From: Massilia mucilaginosa
GTDB taxonomy: Bacteria; Pseudomonadota; Gammaproteobacteria; Burkholderiales; Burkholderiaceae_D
NCBI RefSeq assembly: GCF_011682145.1
Contig: NZ_WHJH01000018.1
Coordinates: 1 to 64,000, forward strand
Direction: 5' to 3'
Length of the DNA stretch: 64,000 nt
The position numbers and the translations under genes are program-made. Below, one piece after another: positions 45,594 to 57,550 of the stretch (positions within the stretch are counted from its first letter, which is position 1; each line of letters begins with the position of its first letter). Under the pieces are notes generated by a model. The model saw only the letters and a list, made by a program, of their open reading frames with translations. It was not told the origin of the DNA and searched no databases.

Positions 45594-45711
45594 GCCACCC
45601 GCCGGCCGATGGGTGCGGCTGCGGCGGATGCGCCACAGCCGCTTGTCGCCGGCCGGCTGCGATACCACTTTCGGGGGAGAAGCGCGGCGCGTTTTCGGAT
45701 AAGATAGCGGC

Positions 45712-46659
45712 ATGCCCAATCTTATCGAATTGCTTCAGCTCTACGGTGTGCTCATCGTGTTTGCCATCGTGCTGGTCGAACAAATCGGTATGCCGATCCC
45801 CGCTTTCCCGATCCTGATCGTGGCCGGCGCGCTCTCCGTGGGCGGCGAGATCAGCTGGGGCGTGTGCCTGGCCGTCGCCATCGGCGCCTGCCTGATCAGC
45901 GACGTCATCTGGTTCAACGCCGGCCGCTACTACGGCAAGCGCATCCTGCGGCTGCTGTGCAAGATATCGCTCTCGCCCGACTACTGCGTCAGCCAGACCG
46001 AAGACCGCTTCAAGCGCTTCGGCCCCAAATCGCTGATGGTCGCCAAGTTCATTCCCGGCTTCAACATCATCGCCTCGCCCATGTCCGGCGCGCTGGGCGT
46101 GAGCACGCTGCGCTTCCTGGCTTTCAGCATGACCGGCAGCCTGCTGTGGAGCGGCACCGGGATCGCCATCGGCGCCCTGTTCCACAAGAGCGTCGACAAA
46201 GTCCTCGTCATGCTCGAAAGCATGGGCAGCACCGCCCTGATGGTCTTGCTGACCTTGCTGGGGCTGTTCATTCTGTACAAATACGTCGAGCGGCGCCGCT
46301 TCCGCCAGGGCATGCAGATCGAGCGCATCAGCATGAGCGAGCTGGTGCAGCTGATCCATGGCGGCCAGCAGCCGATCATGGTCGACGCGCGCAGCATCAC
46401 CGCCCAGCAGCTCGAACAGGCCGTGCCGGGCGCGCTGATCTACAACGCCGCCGCGCGCGAGAGCTTCGTGGCCCTGCTCGACAAGGAACGCCACATCATC
46501 GTCTATTGCAGCTGCCCCAACGATGTCACGGCGGCGCAGGTGGCCAGGGAACTGATCGCGCTTGGCTATCACCGCGCGCGGCCCCTGCATGGCGGGCTGG
46601 ACGCGTGGAATGCGCATCATGCCGGCGATGCCGCGCAGCGCACCGTCCAGGCCGGCTGA
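45712..46659 (+). CDS. DedA-family membrane protein fused to a rhodanese domain
   Basis: 315 residues. Residues 1-190 are DedA-like: several membrane segments, with FPILIVAGAL, GRYYGKRIL, FIPGFNIIASPMSGALGVS characteristic of this family of small inner-membrane proteins, some of which flip undecaprenyl phosphate. Residues 205-305 are a rhodanese (sulfurtransferase-like) domain with a cysteine loop (YCSCPNDVTAAQ) that would hold the active site. The combination is known in some bacteria but the role of the fusion is unclear. The start follows a weak purine-rich site. Confidence 0.85.
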   Translation: MPNLIELLQLYGVLIVFAIVLVEQIGMPIPAFPILIVAGALSVGGEISWGVCLAVAIGACLISDVIWFNAGRYYGKRILRLLCKISLSPDYCVSQTEDRFKRFGPKSLMVAKFIPGFNIIASPMSGALGVSTLRFLAFSMTGSLLWSGTGIAIGALFHKSVDKVLVMLESMGSTALMVLLTLLGLFILYKYVERRRFRQGMQIERISMSELVQLIHGGQQPIMVDARSITAQQLEQAVPGALIYNAAARESFVALLDKERHIIVYCSCPNDVTAAQVARELIALGYHRARPLHGGLDAWNAHHAGDAAQRTVQAG

Positions 46660-46836
46660 CCGGCCCTGTTCCAGCGCGTTTTCCATGCCGGGCGCGTACC
46701 TATACTACGCCCGGGCTAGCCGCAAGTCGCCTTGAGTCCAGAATTTGTGCTGCATATGTACTAAAACTACAAAGAAAGCTTGCACCGTCGGCATGTGATC
46801 CATTAAGCTTGGCGAGTCCATAGAACAATCGCCACC

Positions 46837-47859
46837 ATGACCGACCACGCCACCGCGCCTCACCCTGTTGCCCTGCCATCCCCCTATGTTGACGGTCCGC
46901 GCCTGCTGGCCGACATCGGCGGCACCAACGCCCGCTTCGCGCTGGAGACGGCTCCCGGCCAGGTCGGCCTGATCGACGTGCTGCCGTGTGCCAACTACCC
47001 GGCCCTGGCCGATGCCCTGCGCGCCTATCTGGGTTCGCCCAAGGTGGCGGCGGCCGGGGTGGGCGGCTTGCGTCACGCCGCGCTGGCGATTGCCAATCCG
47101 ATCACGGGCGACATGGTGCGCATGACCAACCATCACTGGGAGTTCTCGATTGCCGCCTTGCGCGTCGAGTGCGGGTTTGAAACGCTGGAAGTGGTCAACG
47201 ACTTCACCGCGCTCGCGCGCGCCTTGCCGCACCTGGCCGACAAGAAACAGCAGGTCGGCGGCGGCGTGGCGCGTGCCGGGACGCCGCTGGGGCTGGTGGG
47301 TGCCGGGACCGGGCTGGGTGTGTCGGGACTGATTCCCGCGGGCGACAGCTGGACCGCCTTGCTCAGCGAAGGCGGGCACGTGACGTTTTCGCCGGCCAGC
47401 GAGACCGAAGTCGCGATTTTGCAATTTGCGTGGCGCCAGTACGAGCATGTATCGGCGGAACGGCTGCTATCGGGCGACGGCATCGAACTGATTTACCGGG
47501 CGCTGGCGCACCACACGGGACAGGAAGCGCAGGAACTGGACGCGCCCGAGATCTCGCGGCGCGCGCTGGCGGGCGAGTGTGCGCTGTGCGACCAGGCGAT
47601 CGAAGCGTTCTGCGGCATGCTGGGCACGGTGGCGGGCAATCTTGCGGTCACCCTTGGGGCGCAGGGCGGTATCTATATAGGTGGCGGGATCGTGCCGCGC
47701 CTGGGCGAGCGCTTTGGGCGCTCGTGCTTCCGCCGGCGCTTCGAGCAAAAGGGGCGCTTCGTCAACTATCTGGCGCAAGTACCGACCTTCGTCATTACGG
47801 CCGAGTATCCCGCCTTCCTCGGCGTTTCCGCCATCCTCGCCGAAAAGCTCGGCAGCTAA
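46837..47859 (+). CDS. glk: Glucokinase
   Basis: Phosphorylates glucose to glucose 6-phosphate. 340 residues with the bacterial glucokinase features: [15 protein letters not shown] (ATP phosphate binding), VVNDFTALA (catalytic Asp-containing), [13 protein letters not shown] and the late [12 protein letters not shown]. The first 20 residues ([20 protein letters not shown]) are an extension before the usual start. No adjacent hexR or edd/zwf genes are found here, unlike in several Burkholderia. It has a −10-like TATACT upstream near 46701. Confidence 0.93.
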   Translation: MTDHATAPHPVALPSPYVDGPRLLADIGGTNARFALETAPGQVGLIDVLPCANYPALADALRAYLGSPKVAAAGVGGLRHAALAIANPITGDMVRMTNHHWEFSIAALRVECGFETLEVVNDFTALARALPHLADKKQQVGGGVARAGTPLGLVGAGTGLGVSGLIPAGDSWTALLSEGGHVTFSPASETEVAILQFAWRQYEHVSAERLLSGDGIELIYRALAHHTGQEAQELDAPEISRRALAGECALCDQAIEAFCGMLGTVAGNLAVTLGAQGGIYIGGGIVPRLGERFGRSCFRRRFEQKGRFVNYLAQVPTFVITAEYPAFLGVSAILAEKLGS

Positions 47860-47904
47860 GACATTTCCCACAAATCGAAGCACATCCCTCCCTCATTCCT
47901 ACAA

Positions 47905-48207
47905 CCGGGGTCAGAGCTCTAATGTGTAATTATTTGCATTTATGCAATTTCTCCGCGCCGGGGTCTGAGCTCTGATTAGCAATTAGTTGCGCCGTCGCAC
48001 CCGATAAACGCGATTTTTGCTTGCTTGTTGGGTGAAAATTTGGCCTTGGCGTATCGCGTTCATAGGAGAGCTGCGACAACGAGGCTGGCCGATACCGCGC
48101 CCGCGCATTCCCCTGGCAATTTATTGCTAATCAGAGCTCAGACCCCGGTTGTGAGCTGTTGTGAATCTGTGCGGCAATTAGTTGCGAGTCAGAGCTCTGA
48201 CCCCGGT
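47905..48207. repeat. Cluster of four GGGGTC(A/T)GAGCTC repeats
   Basis: Four copies of CCGGGGTCwGAGCTCT with AATTAGTTGC-type tails lie in a 303-base patch: two on the plus strand (47905, 47958) and two inverted (48123-48148, 48175-48207). The copies at 47958-47983 and 48123-48148 form a perfect 26-base inverted repeat around 139 bases. The core GGGTCAGAGCTCTGACCC is itself palindromic. No gene lies inside; the patch fills most of the 760 bases between glk and scpB. Confidence 0.8.
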
Positions 48208-48264
48208 GTGGGGGTGCGGGCTGTTTTGGTGCGGCGCGTTTGCAGGGGATTCTGACGCGGGGAC

Positions 48265-48295
48265 TTGTCCTTTTTGCGCTTTTATCGGGTACAAT
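48265..48295 (+). promoter_or_regulatory. Possible sigma-70 promoter upstream of scpB
   Basis: TTGTCC at 48265-48270 and TACAAT at 48290-48295, with a 19-base gap (slightly long). A transcript from here would have a leader of about 318 bases before scpB at 48620. Within it CAGGTAGC and GCTACCTG (48419-48456) form an 8-bp stem and CGTCGCAGGCGACG near 48489 another, so the leader is structured or holds a small RNA. Confidence 0.45.
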
Positions 48296-48619
48296 GGCCT
48301 GTGTTGGAGCAAACGATGTCGATCGTTCGTGTAGTGCGCGCCCGGAGCTTGGCCTCCTTGCCGCTGCGACGAACCATCGTTTCTCTTGAAAATCAACGGT
48401 TTAGCCTCGCCAGGTATGCAGGTAGCCGTGTGGCAGGGTTCGCATCTCGCTACCTGTAACATTCCCGCCCGGCGCGCTTCGTCGCAGGCGACGGATTCCA
48501 GTTTCAACGTGTTTTCATGCTTTCGGCGTCATTCTGTGACGCGCGCTGCCATGCGTTGAATGGTATTTGGTTGTTTTTTCTCCGCAGATCTAATTGCAAC
48601 ATCCGCACACGACATCGTT

Positions 48620-49423
48620 ATGAATACTGATGAGGCCAAACGGGTCCTCGAAACCGCTTTGCTCTGTGCGCGCGAGCCCATGTCGATCCACGGCATGAAG
48701 AAGCTGTTCGTCGATGTCGATGACCATGGCCGCCCGATCGGCGCCGGGGTCGGCGCCGATACCATCAAGATCATGCTCGAAGAGTTGCGCCGCGATTGGA
48801 GCGAACGCGGCATCGAAATCGTCAGCCTCGCCAGCGGCTGGCGCTTCCAGAGCCGCCCGGAAATGAAGCAGTACCTCGATCGCCTGAGCCCGGAAAAGCC
48901 GCAGAAGTATTCGCGCGCGACCCTGGAAACCCTGGCGATCATCGCTTACCGCCAGCCGGTCACCCGCGGCGATATCGAAGAAATACGGGGCGTTGCCGTC
49001 AATTCGCAGACGATCAAGATGCTGGAAGACCGCGGCTGGATCGATGCCATCGGCTACCGCGATGTGATCGGTCGCCCGGCCTTGCTGGGCACGACCAAGC
49101 AGTTCCTTGACGATTTGGGCTTGAATTCGCTGTCCCAGCTGCCTCCGTTGCAGCAAATCAGCGATATGCGGGGCGGTCACGACATGGAAACACTCGAGGC
49201 GGCCTTGCAGGAAAATTTTGATAAAGCGGCGGCCTCGGAGGCCGCAAACGACGATGGTGCAGGTAGCGGCGACGCGCAGGGGGTCTTTCCTCCCGCCGTC
49301 GCGGATGCGGCCGGCTCCGATACTTCATCTCCTGAAGTCCTCATTCACGACCCTGCGCCAGAAATAACGGTTGACGCTGCGCCAGGTCAGCACAACCAAG
49401 AAACGAATAATGAATCCAACTAA
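48620..49423 (+). CDS. scpB: Segregation and condensation protein B
   Basis: ScpB works with ScpA and SMC in chromosome condensation. 267 residues; the two winged-helix domains are visible with [20 protein letters not shown] at the start and [29 protein letters not shown] in the middle, then [27 protein letters not shown]. The last roughly 70 residues are acidic and low in complexity. The ATG at 48620 begins the family similarity; no good ribosome binding site is visible. Its end overlaps the rluB start by 14 bases. Confidence 0.92.
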   Translation: MNTDEAKRVLETALLCAREPMSIHGMKKLFVDVDDHGRPIGAGVGADTIKIMLEELRRDWSERGIEIVSLASGWRFQSRPEMKQYLDRLSPEKPQKYSRATLETLAIIAYRQPVTRGDIEEIRGVAVNSQTIKMLEDRGWIDAIGYRDVIGRPALLGTTKQFLDDLGLNSLSQLPPLQQISDMRGGHDMETLEAALQENFDKAAASEAANDDGAGSGDAQGVFPPAVADAAGSDTSSPEVLIHDPAPEITVDAAPGQHNQETNNESN

Positions 49424-51551
49424 ACCGACAGAGACAAGTAACGCCGACGTAGCAGGCATGGACGAGGCAACAGCCAAGCCAAAACGCCGCACCAAGGCAC
49501 AGATCGAGGCGGATGCCGCCGCCGGCATCGAAGCGCCGAAACCGAAACGCGCCGCCGCCAAGAAGGCCGTGGCCGACAGCGAGGCCGCCGCGCCGGCTAC
49601 CGCACCCGCCGCAGCGCCTGGCGCCGACGACGCGCCGGCCAAGGCCCCGGCCAAGCCGCGCGCCAGGAAAGCAGTTGCCGTGGCAGCGGATGAGTCCGCT
49701 CCGGCAGCCGCCAGCGCGCCAGCCGCCGCAGCGCCAGCCGCCGCAGCACCGGCCGCCGCCAGCGCGCCCGTGGCCGCCGCGCCAGCCGCCGGCGACAAGC
49801 CCGCTCCCGCCGCCCGCAAGCCGCGCGCCCCGAAAGAAGCCGCCGCGCCGGCAGCGCCGGCCACCGCCGATGCGGCCGCCCCGGCCGCCGACGGCGCTGC
49901 GCCAGCCAATGGCGAGCGCGGCCCGCGTCCGCCACGCGGTCCGCGCCAGATGCGCGAACTGCGCGGCCAGCGCGAAGCGCGTATCCAGATGGAGCGTATC
50001 GAGTCGGGCGAACCGGAAGCGGTCGCCGAAGCGCCGGCCGAGCCGGTCGCCCGCCCGGAGCGCGGTCCGCGTCCGGAGCGCAGCCTCGATGCCAAGCCGC
50101 GCGTCAAAAAGAACAAAAAAGGCAATCCGGGCCTGCAGCACCACGGCAAGAACAAGATGAACGATGCCGATGCGGCGTTTTCGTACGTCACCTCGGACGC
50201 CTTCGACGCCAACGACGGCGGCCGCGCGCAGCCAGTCAAGGTGGTGCGCCGCGACCTGACCTCGGACGACGATGCGCCGAAGCTGCACAAGGTGCTGGCC
50301 GAAGCCGGTCTCGGTTCGCGCCGCGACATGGAAGACCTGATCGTCGCCGGCCGCGTGTCGGTCAATGGCGAGCCGGCCCACATCGGCCAGCGCATCCTGC
50401 CGTCCGACGCGGTGCGCATCAACGGCAAGCTGATCCACCGCAAGGTGAGCAGCAAGCCGCCGCGCGTGCTGGTGTACCACAAGCCGGCCGGCGAAATCGT
50501 CAGCCACGACGATCCGGAAGGCCGTCCGTCGGTATTCGACCGCTTGCCGACCATGAAAGCCGGCAAATGGCTGGCCGTCGGCCGCCTCGACTTCAATACC
50601 GAAGGTCTGCTGTTGTTCACAACTTCCGGTGACCTGGCCAACCGCCTGATGCACCCGCGCTACAATATCGACCGCGAATACGCCGTGCGTACCCTTGGCG
50701 AGCTGGAAGAGGGCATGCGCCAGAAACTGCTGGCCGGTGTCGAGCTCGACGACGGCGTGGCGTCGTTCACCAAGATCGCCGATGGCGGCGGTGAGGGCAT
50801 CAACAAATGGTATCGCGTGGTCATCGGCGAAGGCCGCAACCGCGAGGTGCGCCGCATGTTCGAAGCGGTCGGCCTGACCGTCTCGCGCCTGATCCGTACC
50901 CGCTACGGCATCATGACCCTGCCAAGCAACCTGAAACGCGGGCGCTGGGATGAGATGGAAGAAAACACCGTGCGCGACCTGCTGGCCGCGTTCGGCGTCG
51001 AGAAGAAGGGCGCCGGCGCCGGCGCCGACGCGCGCGGTCCGAAAGGCCGCAGCGACGCCAAGCCGCGCAGCGACGACGACAAGCGTTCCGATGGCAACCG
51101 CATCGACCGCGTCGACGCCAACCGCAATGCCGATCCGTTCGGTCCGCCGAACGGGCGTGGCGGTGCGGGACGCGGCGCCGGTGGCCGTCCGCAGGGACGT
51201 CCCGGTGGTGCGGGCGGCATGGGTGGCGGCATGGGCGGGCAATCGCGCAGCGCCGGTGGCTTCGATGGACAGAGCCGTGGCCAGGGCCAAGGCCAAGGTC
51301 GTCCGCAGGGCGATGGCCAGCCGCGTTCGGCGCGTCCGCAGGGTGACGGGCAGCCGCGCAGCGCGCGTCCGGGCGGCGGCAACGGTGGCAACGGTGGTAA
51401 TGGCGCCGGCGCCAAAGGCCCGCGTCAGCCGGATCCCTTGCAGACCACGTTTGGTTTTGGGAATGCCGGCGGCGGAAATCGCCGTCCGCAGGGGCCGCAA
51501 GGTCCGCGTGGCGCCGATCACGGCATGCTGCGCCGCGGTCGCCGCGGTTAA
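49410..51551 (+). CDS. rluB: 23S rRNA pseudouridine synthase RluB with long low-complexity extensions
   Basis: 713 residues, about twice the usual length. The catalytic part is roughly residues 280-530: an S4 domain ([20 protein letters not shown]) and the pseudouridine synthase with [23 protein letters not shown] (catalytic Asp in GRLD). The 270 residues before it are Ala/Pro/Lys-rich; the 180 after it are Gly/Gln/Arg-rich ([33 protein letters not shown]). Such basic disordered tails occur in RluB of Burkholderiales and may bind RNA. The start at 49410 lies inside the end of scpB; an ATG at 49458 is an alternative. Confidence 0.9.
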   Translation: MNPTKPTETSNADVAGMDEATAKPKRRTKAQIEADAAAGIEAPKPKRAAAKKAVADSEAAAPATAPAAAPGADDAPAKAPAKPRARKAVAVAADESAPAAASAPAAAAPAAAAPAAASAPVAAAPAAGDKPAPAARKPRAPKEAAAPAAPATADAAAPAADGAAPANGERGPRPPRGPRQMRELRGQREARIQMERIESGEPEAVAEAPAEPVARPERGPRPERSLDAKPRVKKNKKGNPGLQHHGKNKMNDADAAFSYVTSDAFDANDGGRAQPVKVVRRDLTSDDDAPKLHKVLAEAGLGSRRDMEDLIVAGRVSVNGEPAHIGQRILPSDAVRINGKLIHRKVSSKPPRVLVYHKPAGEIVSHDDPEGRPSVFDRLPTMKAGKWLAVGRLDFNTEGLLLFTTSGDLANRLMHPRYNIDREYAVRTLGELEEGMRQKLLAGVELDDGVASFTKIADGGGEGINKWYRVVIGEGRNREVRRMFEAVGLTVSRLIRTRYGIMTLPSNLKRGRWDEMEENTVRDLLAAFGVEKKGAGAGADARGPKGRSDAKPRSDDDKRSDGNRIDRVDANRNADPFGPPNGRGGAGRGAGGRPQGRPGGAGGMGGGMGGQSRSAGGFDGQSRGQGQGQGRPQGDGQPRSARPQGDGQPRSARPGGGNGGNGGNGAGAKGPRQPDPLQTTFGFGNAGGGNRRPQGPQGPRGADHGMLRRGRRG

Positions 51552-51690
51552 GCGCTGGCGCGCGCGGGTGGCCGGGGTGTTGTTTTGTGCCCCCCGCCCG
51601 TGCGCACGCCGCGCCGCGCGGCACTGTTGGCGCGGCTTTTGTTTTAAGCTTGATAAGTGTTGTATGCCTGTTCATTTGCCCGTCATCGGA

Positions 51691-51719
51691 TTGCGAACGG
51701 CCCGATAACAGGTTATAAT
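51691..51719 (+). promoter_or_regulatory. Strong sigma-70 promoter of the rimP-nusA-infB operon
   Basis: TTGCGA at 51691-51696 and a perfect TATAAT at 51714-51719, 17 bases apart. The transcript would begin near 51727, giving a leader of about 140 bases before rimP. Confidence 0.8.
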
Positions 51720-51791
51720 CTGCAGCCTAATAAAAGTTCTTCCCACCACAGACTGGTGCAAGTGCTTTCATCTGGTTGGGAGTATAGGAAG

Positions 51792-51816
51792 ATGGGCAGA
51801 TGCCCATTTTTTTTTT
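51792..51816 (+). terminator. Leader terminator before rimP
   Basis: ATGGGC, loop AGAT, GCCCAT followed by a run of ten T (counting the last stem base), within the rimP leader 50 bases before the gene. An upstream imperfect stem (TCCCACCA near 51737 with TCTGGTTGGGA near 51770) precedes it. The operon must be read through this, so it probably acts as an attenuator. Confidence 0.8.
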
Positions 51817-51865
51817 GGTAAATCGTTTTTAGTGGTCCTGCGGGACCGTGATCTGGAGAACTTGT

Positions 51866-53916
<2,051 letters not shown>

Positions 53917-53963
53917 TTTGAGTAACCTTATCATCTGTCTCGACACAAAGAAAAGAGGACTGA

Positions 53964-56801
53964 ATGGCGAGTAACAACGTAGCCCAATTTGCCACCGAAC
54001 TGAAGATGCCTGCAGATTTGCTGCTGACGCAGCTGCGTTCTGCCGGCGTCGATAAAAGTTCGACGTCAGATCCATTGTCGAAAGATGATAAGGATAAGTT
54101 GTTGGATCACCTGCGCCGTACCCACGGCACAGCGACCGACACCGAGAAGAAGAAAATCACGCTGACGCGCAAAGAAACAACCGAGATCAAGCAGGCTGAC
54201 GCCACTGGCAAGTCGCGCACGATCCAGGTGGAAGTGCGCAAGAAGCGCACCTTCGTCCAGCGCGACGATCCGGCACCGGCGCCCGCGCCGGTTGTCGCAG
54301 CCCCTGTCGCACCAGTGATCGACGCGGCCGAAGTGGCCCGTCGCGAGGAAGAAGCACGCCGTCAGCAAGAGCTGATTGCGCGCCAGGAAGCCGACCTGCG
54401 TGAAAAGCAGGAGCGCCTCGCCAAGCTCGACGCTGAAAAAGAAGCCCAGGCCAAGCAGGCCGAGACCGACGCCAAGAAAGAAGCCGATGCCGAAGCGAAG
54501 CGCGTAGCCGCTGCCGCCGCGGCCGCCGCTGCCGGCGCCGACCAGGCTGCCGCCGACGAAGCCAAGAAGGCTGCCGCCGACGAAGCCAAGAAAAAGGCTG
54601 CTGTCGCTGCGCAAGAAGCTGCGGCCCGCGCCGAAGCGAACGACCGCGCCCGCAAGGCCGTGGCCGACGAAGTCGCGCAGATCAAGGCCATGATGAATGC
54701 GCCGCGCCGCGCGATCAAGGCGCCGGAACCTGTTGCGCCGCCGGTCGCCGCGATCAAGCCGAAGCCGCCGGAAGGCACGCTGCACAAGCCAGCCGACAAG
54801 AAGCCGGGCGACAAGCCGGGCGACAAGAAGCCGGTGACGGCGGACAAGAAGTCGATCAAGTCGGCCAATGTCTCGTCGACCTGGTCGGACGACGCGAAAA
54901 AACGCGGTGCGTCGGGCTCGATCAAGCCACGTGGCAACACCGGTTCGCCGGGTGGCCGCGACAGCTGGCGCGGTGGCGCCAAGGGCCGTCGTCCATCGCA
55001 CAGCGATGACCGCGAAACCAATTTCCAGGCGCCGACCGAAGCGGTCATCAAGGACGTTCACGTTCCTGAGACCATCACGGTCGCCGAACTGGCGCACAAG
55101 ATGTCCGTCAAGGCATCCGAAGTGATCAAGCAGCTGATGAAGCTGGGCCAGATGTGCACCATTAACCAGGTGCTGGACCAGGAAACGGCGATGATTCTGG
55201 TCGAAGAGATGGGCCACAAGGCATTTGCGGCTGAACTCGACGATCCGGAAGCACTGCTGGCCGACCAGGGCGAACACGCCCACTTCGAGTCCGTCTCGCG
55301 CGCACCGGTGGTCACCGTCATGGGTCACGTCGACCATGGTAAGACCTCGCTGCTCGATTACATCCGCCGCGCCAAAGTGGCGTCGGGCGAAGCGGGCGGG
55401 ATCACGCAGCACATCGGCGCTTACCACGTCGAAACGCCGCGCGGCATCATCACCTTCCTCGACACCCCGGGTCACGAAGCGTTTACGGCGATGCGTGCAA
55501 GGGGAGCGAAAGCGACTGACATCGTCATTCTGGTGGTTGCCGCCGACGATGGCGTGATGCCGCAGACGAAGGAAGCGATTGCTCACGCAAAAGCTGCCGG
55601 CGTACCGCTGGTGGTGGCGATCAACAAGATCGACAAGCCGGGTGCGAATCTGGACCGGGTCAAGCAGGAACTGGTTGCTGAACAAGTGGTGCCGGAAGAA
55701 TACGGTGGCGAATCGCCATTCGTGCCGGTGTCGGCCAAGACCGGCGAAGGCATTGATGCCTTGCTGGAACAGGTTCTGCTGCAAGCCGAAGTACTGGAAC
55801 TCAAAGCCCCGATCGACGCGCCAGCGCGTGGTCTGGTGGTCGAGGGACGTCTGGACAAGGGCCGTGGCCCGGTCGCGACGATCCTGGTGCAGTCCGGTAC
55901 CCTGCGCCGCGGCGACGTGATCCTGGCTGGCTCCTCGTATGGCCGCGTGCGCGCCATGCTCGACGAGAACGGCAAGGCGATCAGCGAAGCTGGTCCGTCG
56001 ATCCCGGTCGAAATCCAGGGCTTGACCGAAGTGCCGGTTGCCGGTGAAGAAGTCATGGTCATGGCCGACGAGCGTAAAGCGCGTGAAATCGGTCTGTTCC
56101 GTCAAGGTAAGTTCCGCGACGTCAAACTGGCCAAGCAGCAAGCTGCCAAGCTCGAGAACATGTTCGACAACATGGGCGAAGGCGAAGTCAAGAATCTGCC
56201 GGTCATCGTCAAGACCGACGTGCAGGGTTCGCAGGAAGCGCTGGTTGGCTCGCTGCAAAAACTGTCGACTTCCGAAGTGCGGGTACAGGTTGTGCACGCA
56301 GCGGTGGGTGGTATCACGGAGTCCGATGTCAATCTGGCAGTCGCATCGAAAGCGGTCATCATCGGGTTCAACACCCGTGCCGACGCCCAGGCGCGCAAGC
56401 TGGCCGAGTCGAACGGCGTGGACATTCGCTACTACAACATCATTTACGATGCGATCGACGAGATCAAAGCGGCCTTGTCGGGCATGCTGGCACCGGAGAA
56501 GCGCGAGCACATCACCGGCCAGGTCGAGATCCGCCAGGTTATCCTGGTCTCGAAAGTCGGCGCGATTGCCGGTTGCCTGGTCACCGATGGCGTGGTCAAG
56601 CGTTCGTCCTCGGTCCGCCTGCTGCGCAACAATATTGTTGTGTGGACTGGCGAGATCGACTCGCTCAAGCGCTTCAAGGACGACGCGAAAGAAGTCCGCG
56701 CCGGTCTGGAGTGCGGCCTGTCGCTCAAGAACTACAACGATATCGAAGTCGGCGACGTCCTCGAAGTGTTCGAAGTTCAAGAGATCGCCCGTACCCTGTA
56801 A
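53964..56801 (+). CDS. infB: Translation initiation factor IF-2
   Basis: 945 residues. Short N-terminal IF2 domain ([20 protein letters not shown]), a long Ala/Lys/Glu-rich linker (about residues 110-290), a second N-terminal domain near residue 365, then the GTPase: G1 [12 protein letters not shown], the [12 protein letters not shown] switch, G3 DTPGH, G4 NKID. The C-terminal domains finish with the family's [10 protein letters not shown]. The AGAGGA before ATG 53964 is good. In-frame internal starts for shorter IF-2 forms are possible but not assigned. Confidence 0.97.
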   Translation: MASNNVAQFATELKMPADLLLTQLRSAGVDKSSTSDPLSKDDKDKLLDHLRRTHGTATDTEKKKITLTRKETTEIKQADATGKSRTIQVEVRKKRTFVQRDDPAPAPAPVVAAPVAPVIDAAEVARREEEARRQQELIARQEADLREKQERLAKLDAEKEAQAKQAETDAKKEADAEAKRVAAAAAAAAAGADQAAADEAKKAAADEAKKKAAVAAQEAAARAEANDRARKAVADEVAQIKAMMNAPRRAIKAPEPVAPPVAAIKPKPPEGTLHKPADKKPGDKPGDKKPVTADKKSIKSANVSSTWSDDAKKRGASGSIKPRGNTGSPGGRDSWRGGAKGRRPSHSDDRETNFQAPTEAVIKDVHVPETITVAELAHKMSVKASEVIKQLMKLGQMCTINQVLDQETAMILVEEMGHKAFAAELDDPEALLADQGEHAHFESVSRAPVVTVMGHVDHGKTSLLDYIRRAKVASGEAGGITQHIGAYHVETPRGIITFLDTPGHEAFTAMRARGAKATDIVILVVAADDGVMPQTKEAIAHAKAAGVPLVVAINKIDKPGANLDRVKQELVAEQVVPEEYGGESPFVPVSAKTGEGIDALLEQVLLQAEVLELKAPIDAPARGLVVEGRLDKGRGPVATILVQSGTLRRGDVILAGSSYGRVRAMLDENGKAISEAGPSIPVEIQGLTEVPVAGEEVMVMADERKAREIGLFRQGKFRDVKLAKQQAAKLENMFDNMGEGEVKNLPVIVKTDVQGSQEALVGSLQKLSTSEVRVQVVHAAVGGITESDVNLAVASKAVIIGFNTRADAQARKLAESNGVDIRYYNIIYDAIDEIKAALSGMLAPEKREHITGQVEIRQVILVSKVGAIAGCLVTDGVVKRSSSVRLLRNNIVVWTGEIDSLKRFKDDAKEVRAGLECGLSLKNYNDIEVGDVLEVFEVQEIARTL

Positions 56802-56886
56802 TCGTTGGATGTGGCACGGCGAGGCGTCCCGGAAGCGGGACGCGGCGCTGGCCACGGCATATTGAAGTCATTCTGGCCTCAAACGT

Positions 56887-56924
56887 AAAAACCGTCATTC
56901 CCGCGCAGGCGGAGTGACGGTTTT
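56887..56924. repeat. REP-like palindrome 1 between infB and rbfA
   Basis: AAAAACCGTCATTCCCGC and GGAGTGACGGTTTT form an imperfect stem around GCAGGC. With A- and T-runs on the two sides it can also act as a terminator. Same family as the next element. Confidence 0.75.
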
Positions 56925-56985
56925 GATGTTTTTAGGCCGTATTTTTACAGGCGGCATGCGGACTGGTGTCCGACACCGCAAACCG

Positions 56986-57024
56986 AAAAGCCGTCGTCCC
57001 CGCCTGCGCGGGAACGACGGTTTT
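56986..57024. repeat. REP-like palindrome 2 between infB and rbfA
   Basis: AAAAGCCGTCGTCCCCGC, CTGC, GCGGGAACGACGGTTTT. Repeats the design of palindrome 1 about 60 bases on, in the 305-base gap between infB and rbfA. Both belong to the CGTCnTCCCCGC class found widely in proteobacterial genomes. Confidence 0.75.
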
Positions 57025-57106
57025 GCGGGGCAGGTACTAAAGCGTGTTTCAAACTTGCCACGCCACCTTTTGCCCCCTACAAAATCATAAAGAGTAGTAT
57101 ACGACC

Positions 57107-57544
57107 ATGGCTAAACACAGCAAAACCATTCCCGCCCGCGGCTTGCGCGTGGCCGACCAGATCCAGCGCGACCTGGCCGACATCGTCGCGTACGGTCTGA
57201 AAGACCCGCGCATCGGCATGATCACCATCACCGAAGTCCAGATCACCCCCGACTACGCCCACGCCAAGGTGTTCTTCACCATGTTCAAGGACGACAAGGA
57301 ATCGATCAAGAATACGGTCGACGGCCTCGGCGCCGCGGCCGGCTTCATCCGCAACCAGCTGGGCAAGCGCCTGCACATCCACACCTTGCCGATGCTGCAC
57401 TTCGTGCACGACACCTCGACCTCGCGCGGCATGGAAATGTCGCTCCTGATCGACCAGGCCAACGCCACCCGCGCGGCCGATGCCGAGCCGGACCCGTTGC
57501 CGGAAGATCCGTCGTCCGCCGCAGCCAAGCCCGACGCCGAATAA
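57107..57544 (+). CDS. rbfA: Ribosome-binding factor A
   Basis: 145 residues, a cold-shock KH-like factor that binds the 30S subunit. [24 protein letters not shown] and [17 protein letters not shown] are the typical blocks. Start chosen at the family's [14 protein letters not shown]. It follows infB after 305 bases with two palindromes, and precedes truB by 6 bases. C-terminus beyond residue 125 is acidic and Pro/Ala-rich. Confidence 0.95.
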   Translation: MAKHSKTIPARGLRVADQIQRDLADIVAYGLKDPRIGMITITEVQITPDYAHAKVFFTMFKDDKESIKNTVDGLGAAAGFIRNQLGKRLHIHTLPMLHFVHDTSTSRGMEMSLLIDQANATRAADAEPDPLPEDPSSAAAKPDAE

Positions 57545-57550
57545 CGCGGC

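Noticed and set aside
48265-48459. 64-residue plus-strand ORF before scpB
   Set aside because: Basic, no motif, and overlapping the predicted promoter and stems; more likely leader or RNA sequence.
54066-56855. 929-residue minus-strand ORF opposite infB
   Set aside because: Shadow of IF-2; no ribosome binding site, motifs or plausible domains.
56970-56982. GGTGTCCGACACC palindrome near 56966-56978
   Set aside because: Short, common in GC-rich genomes, and not placed at a promoter.
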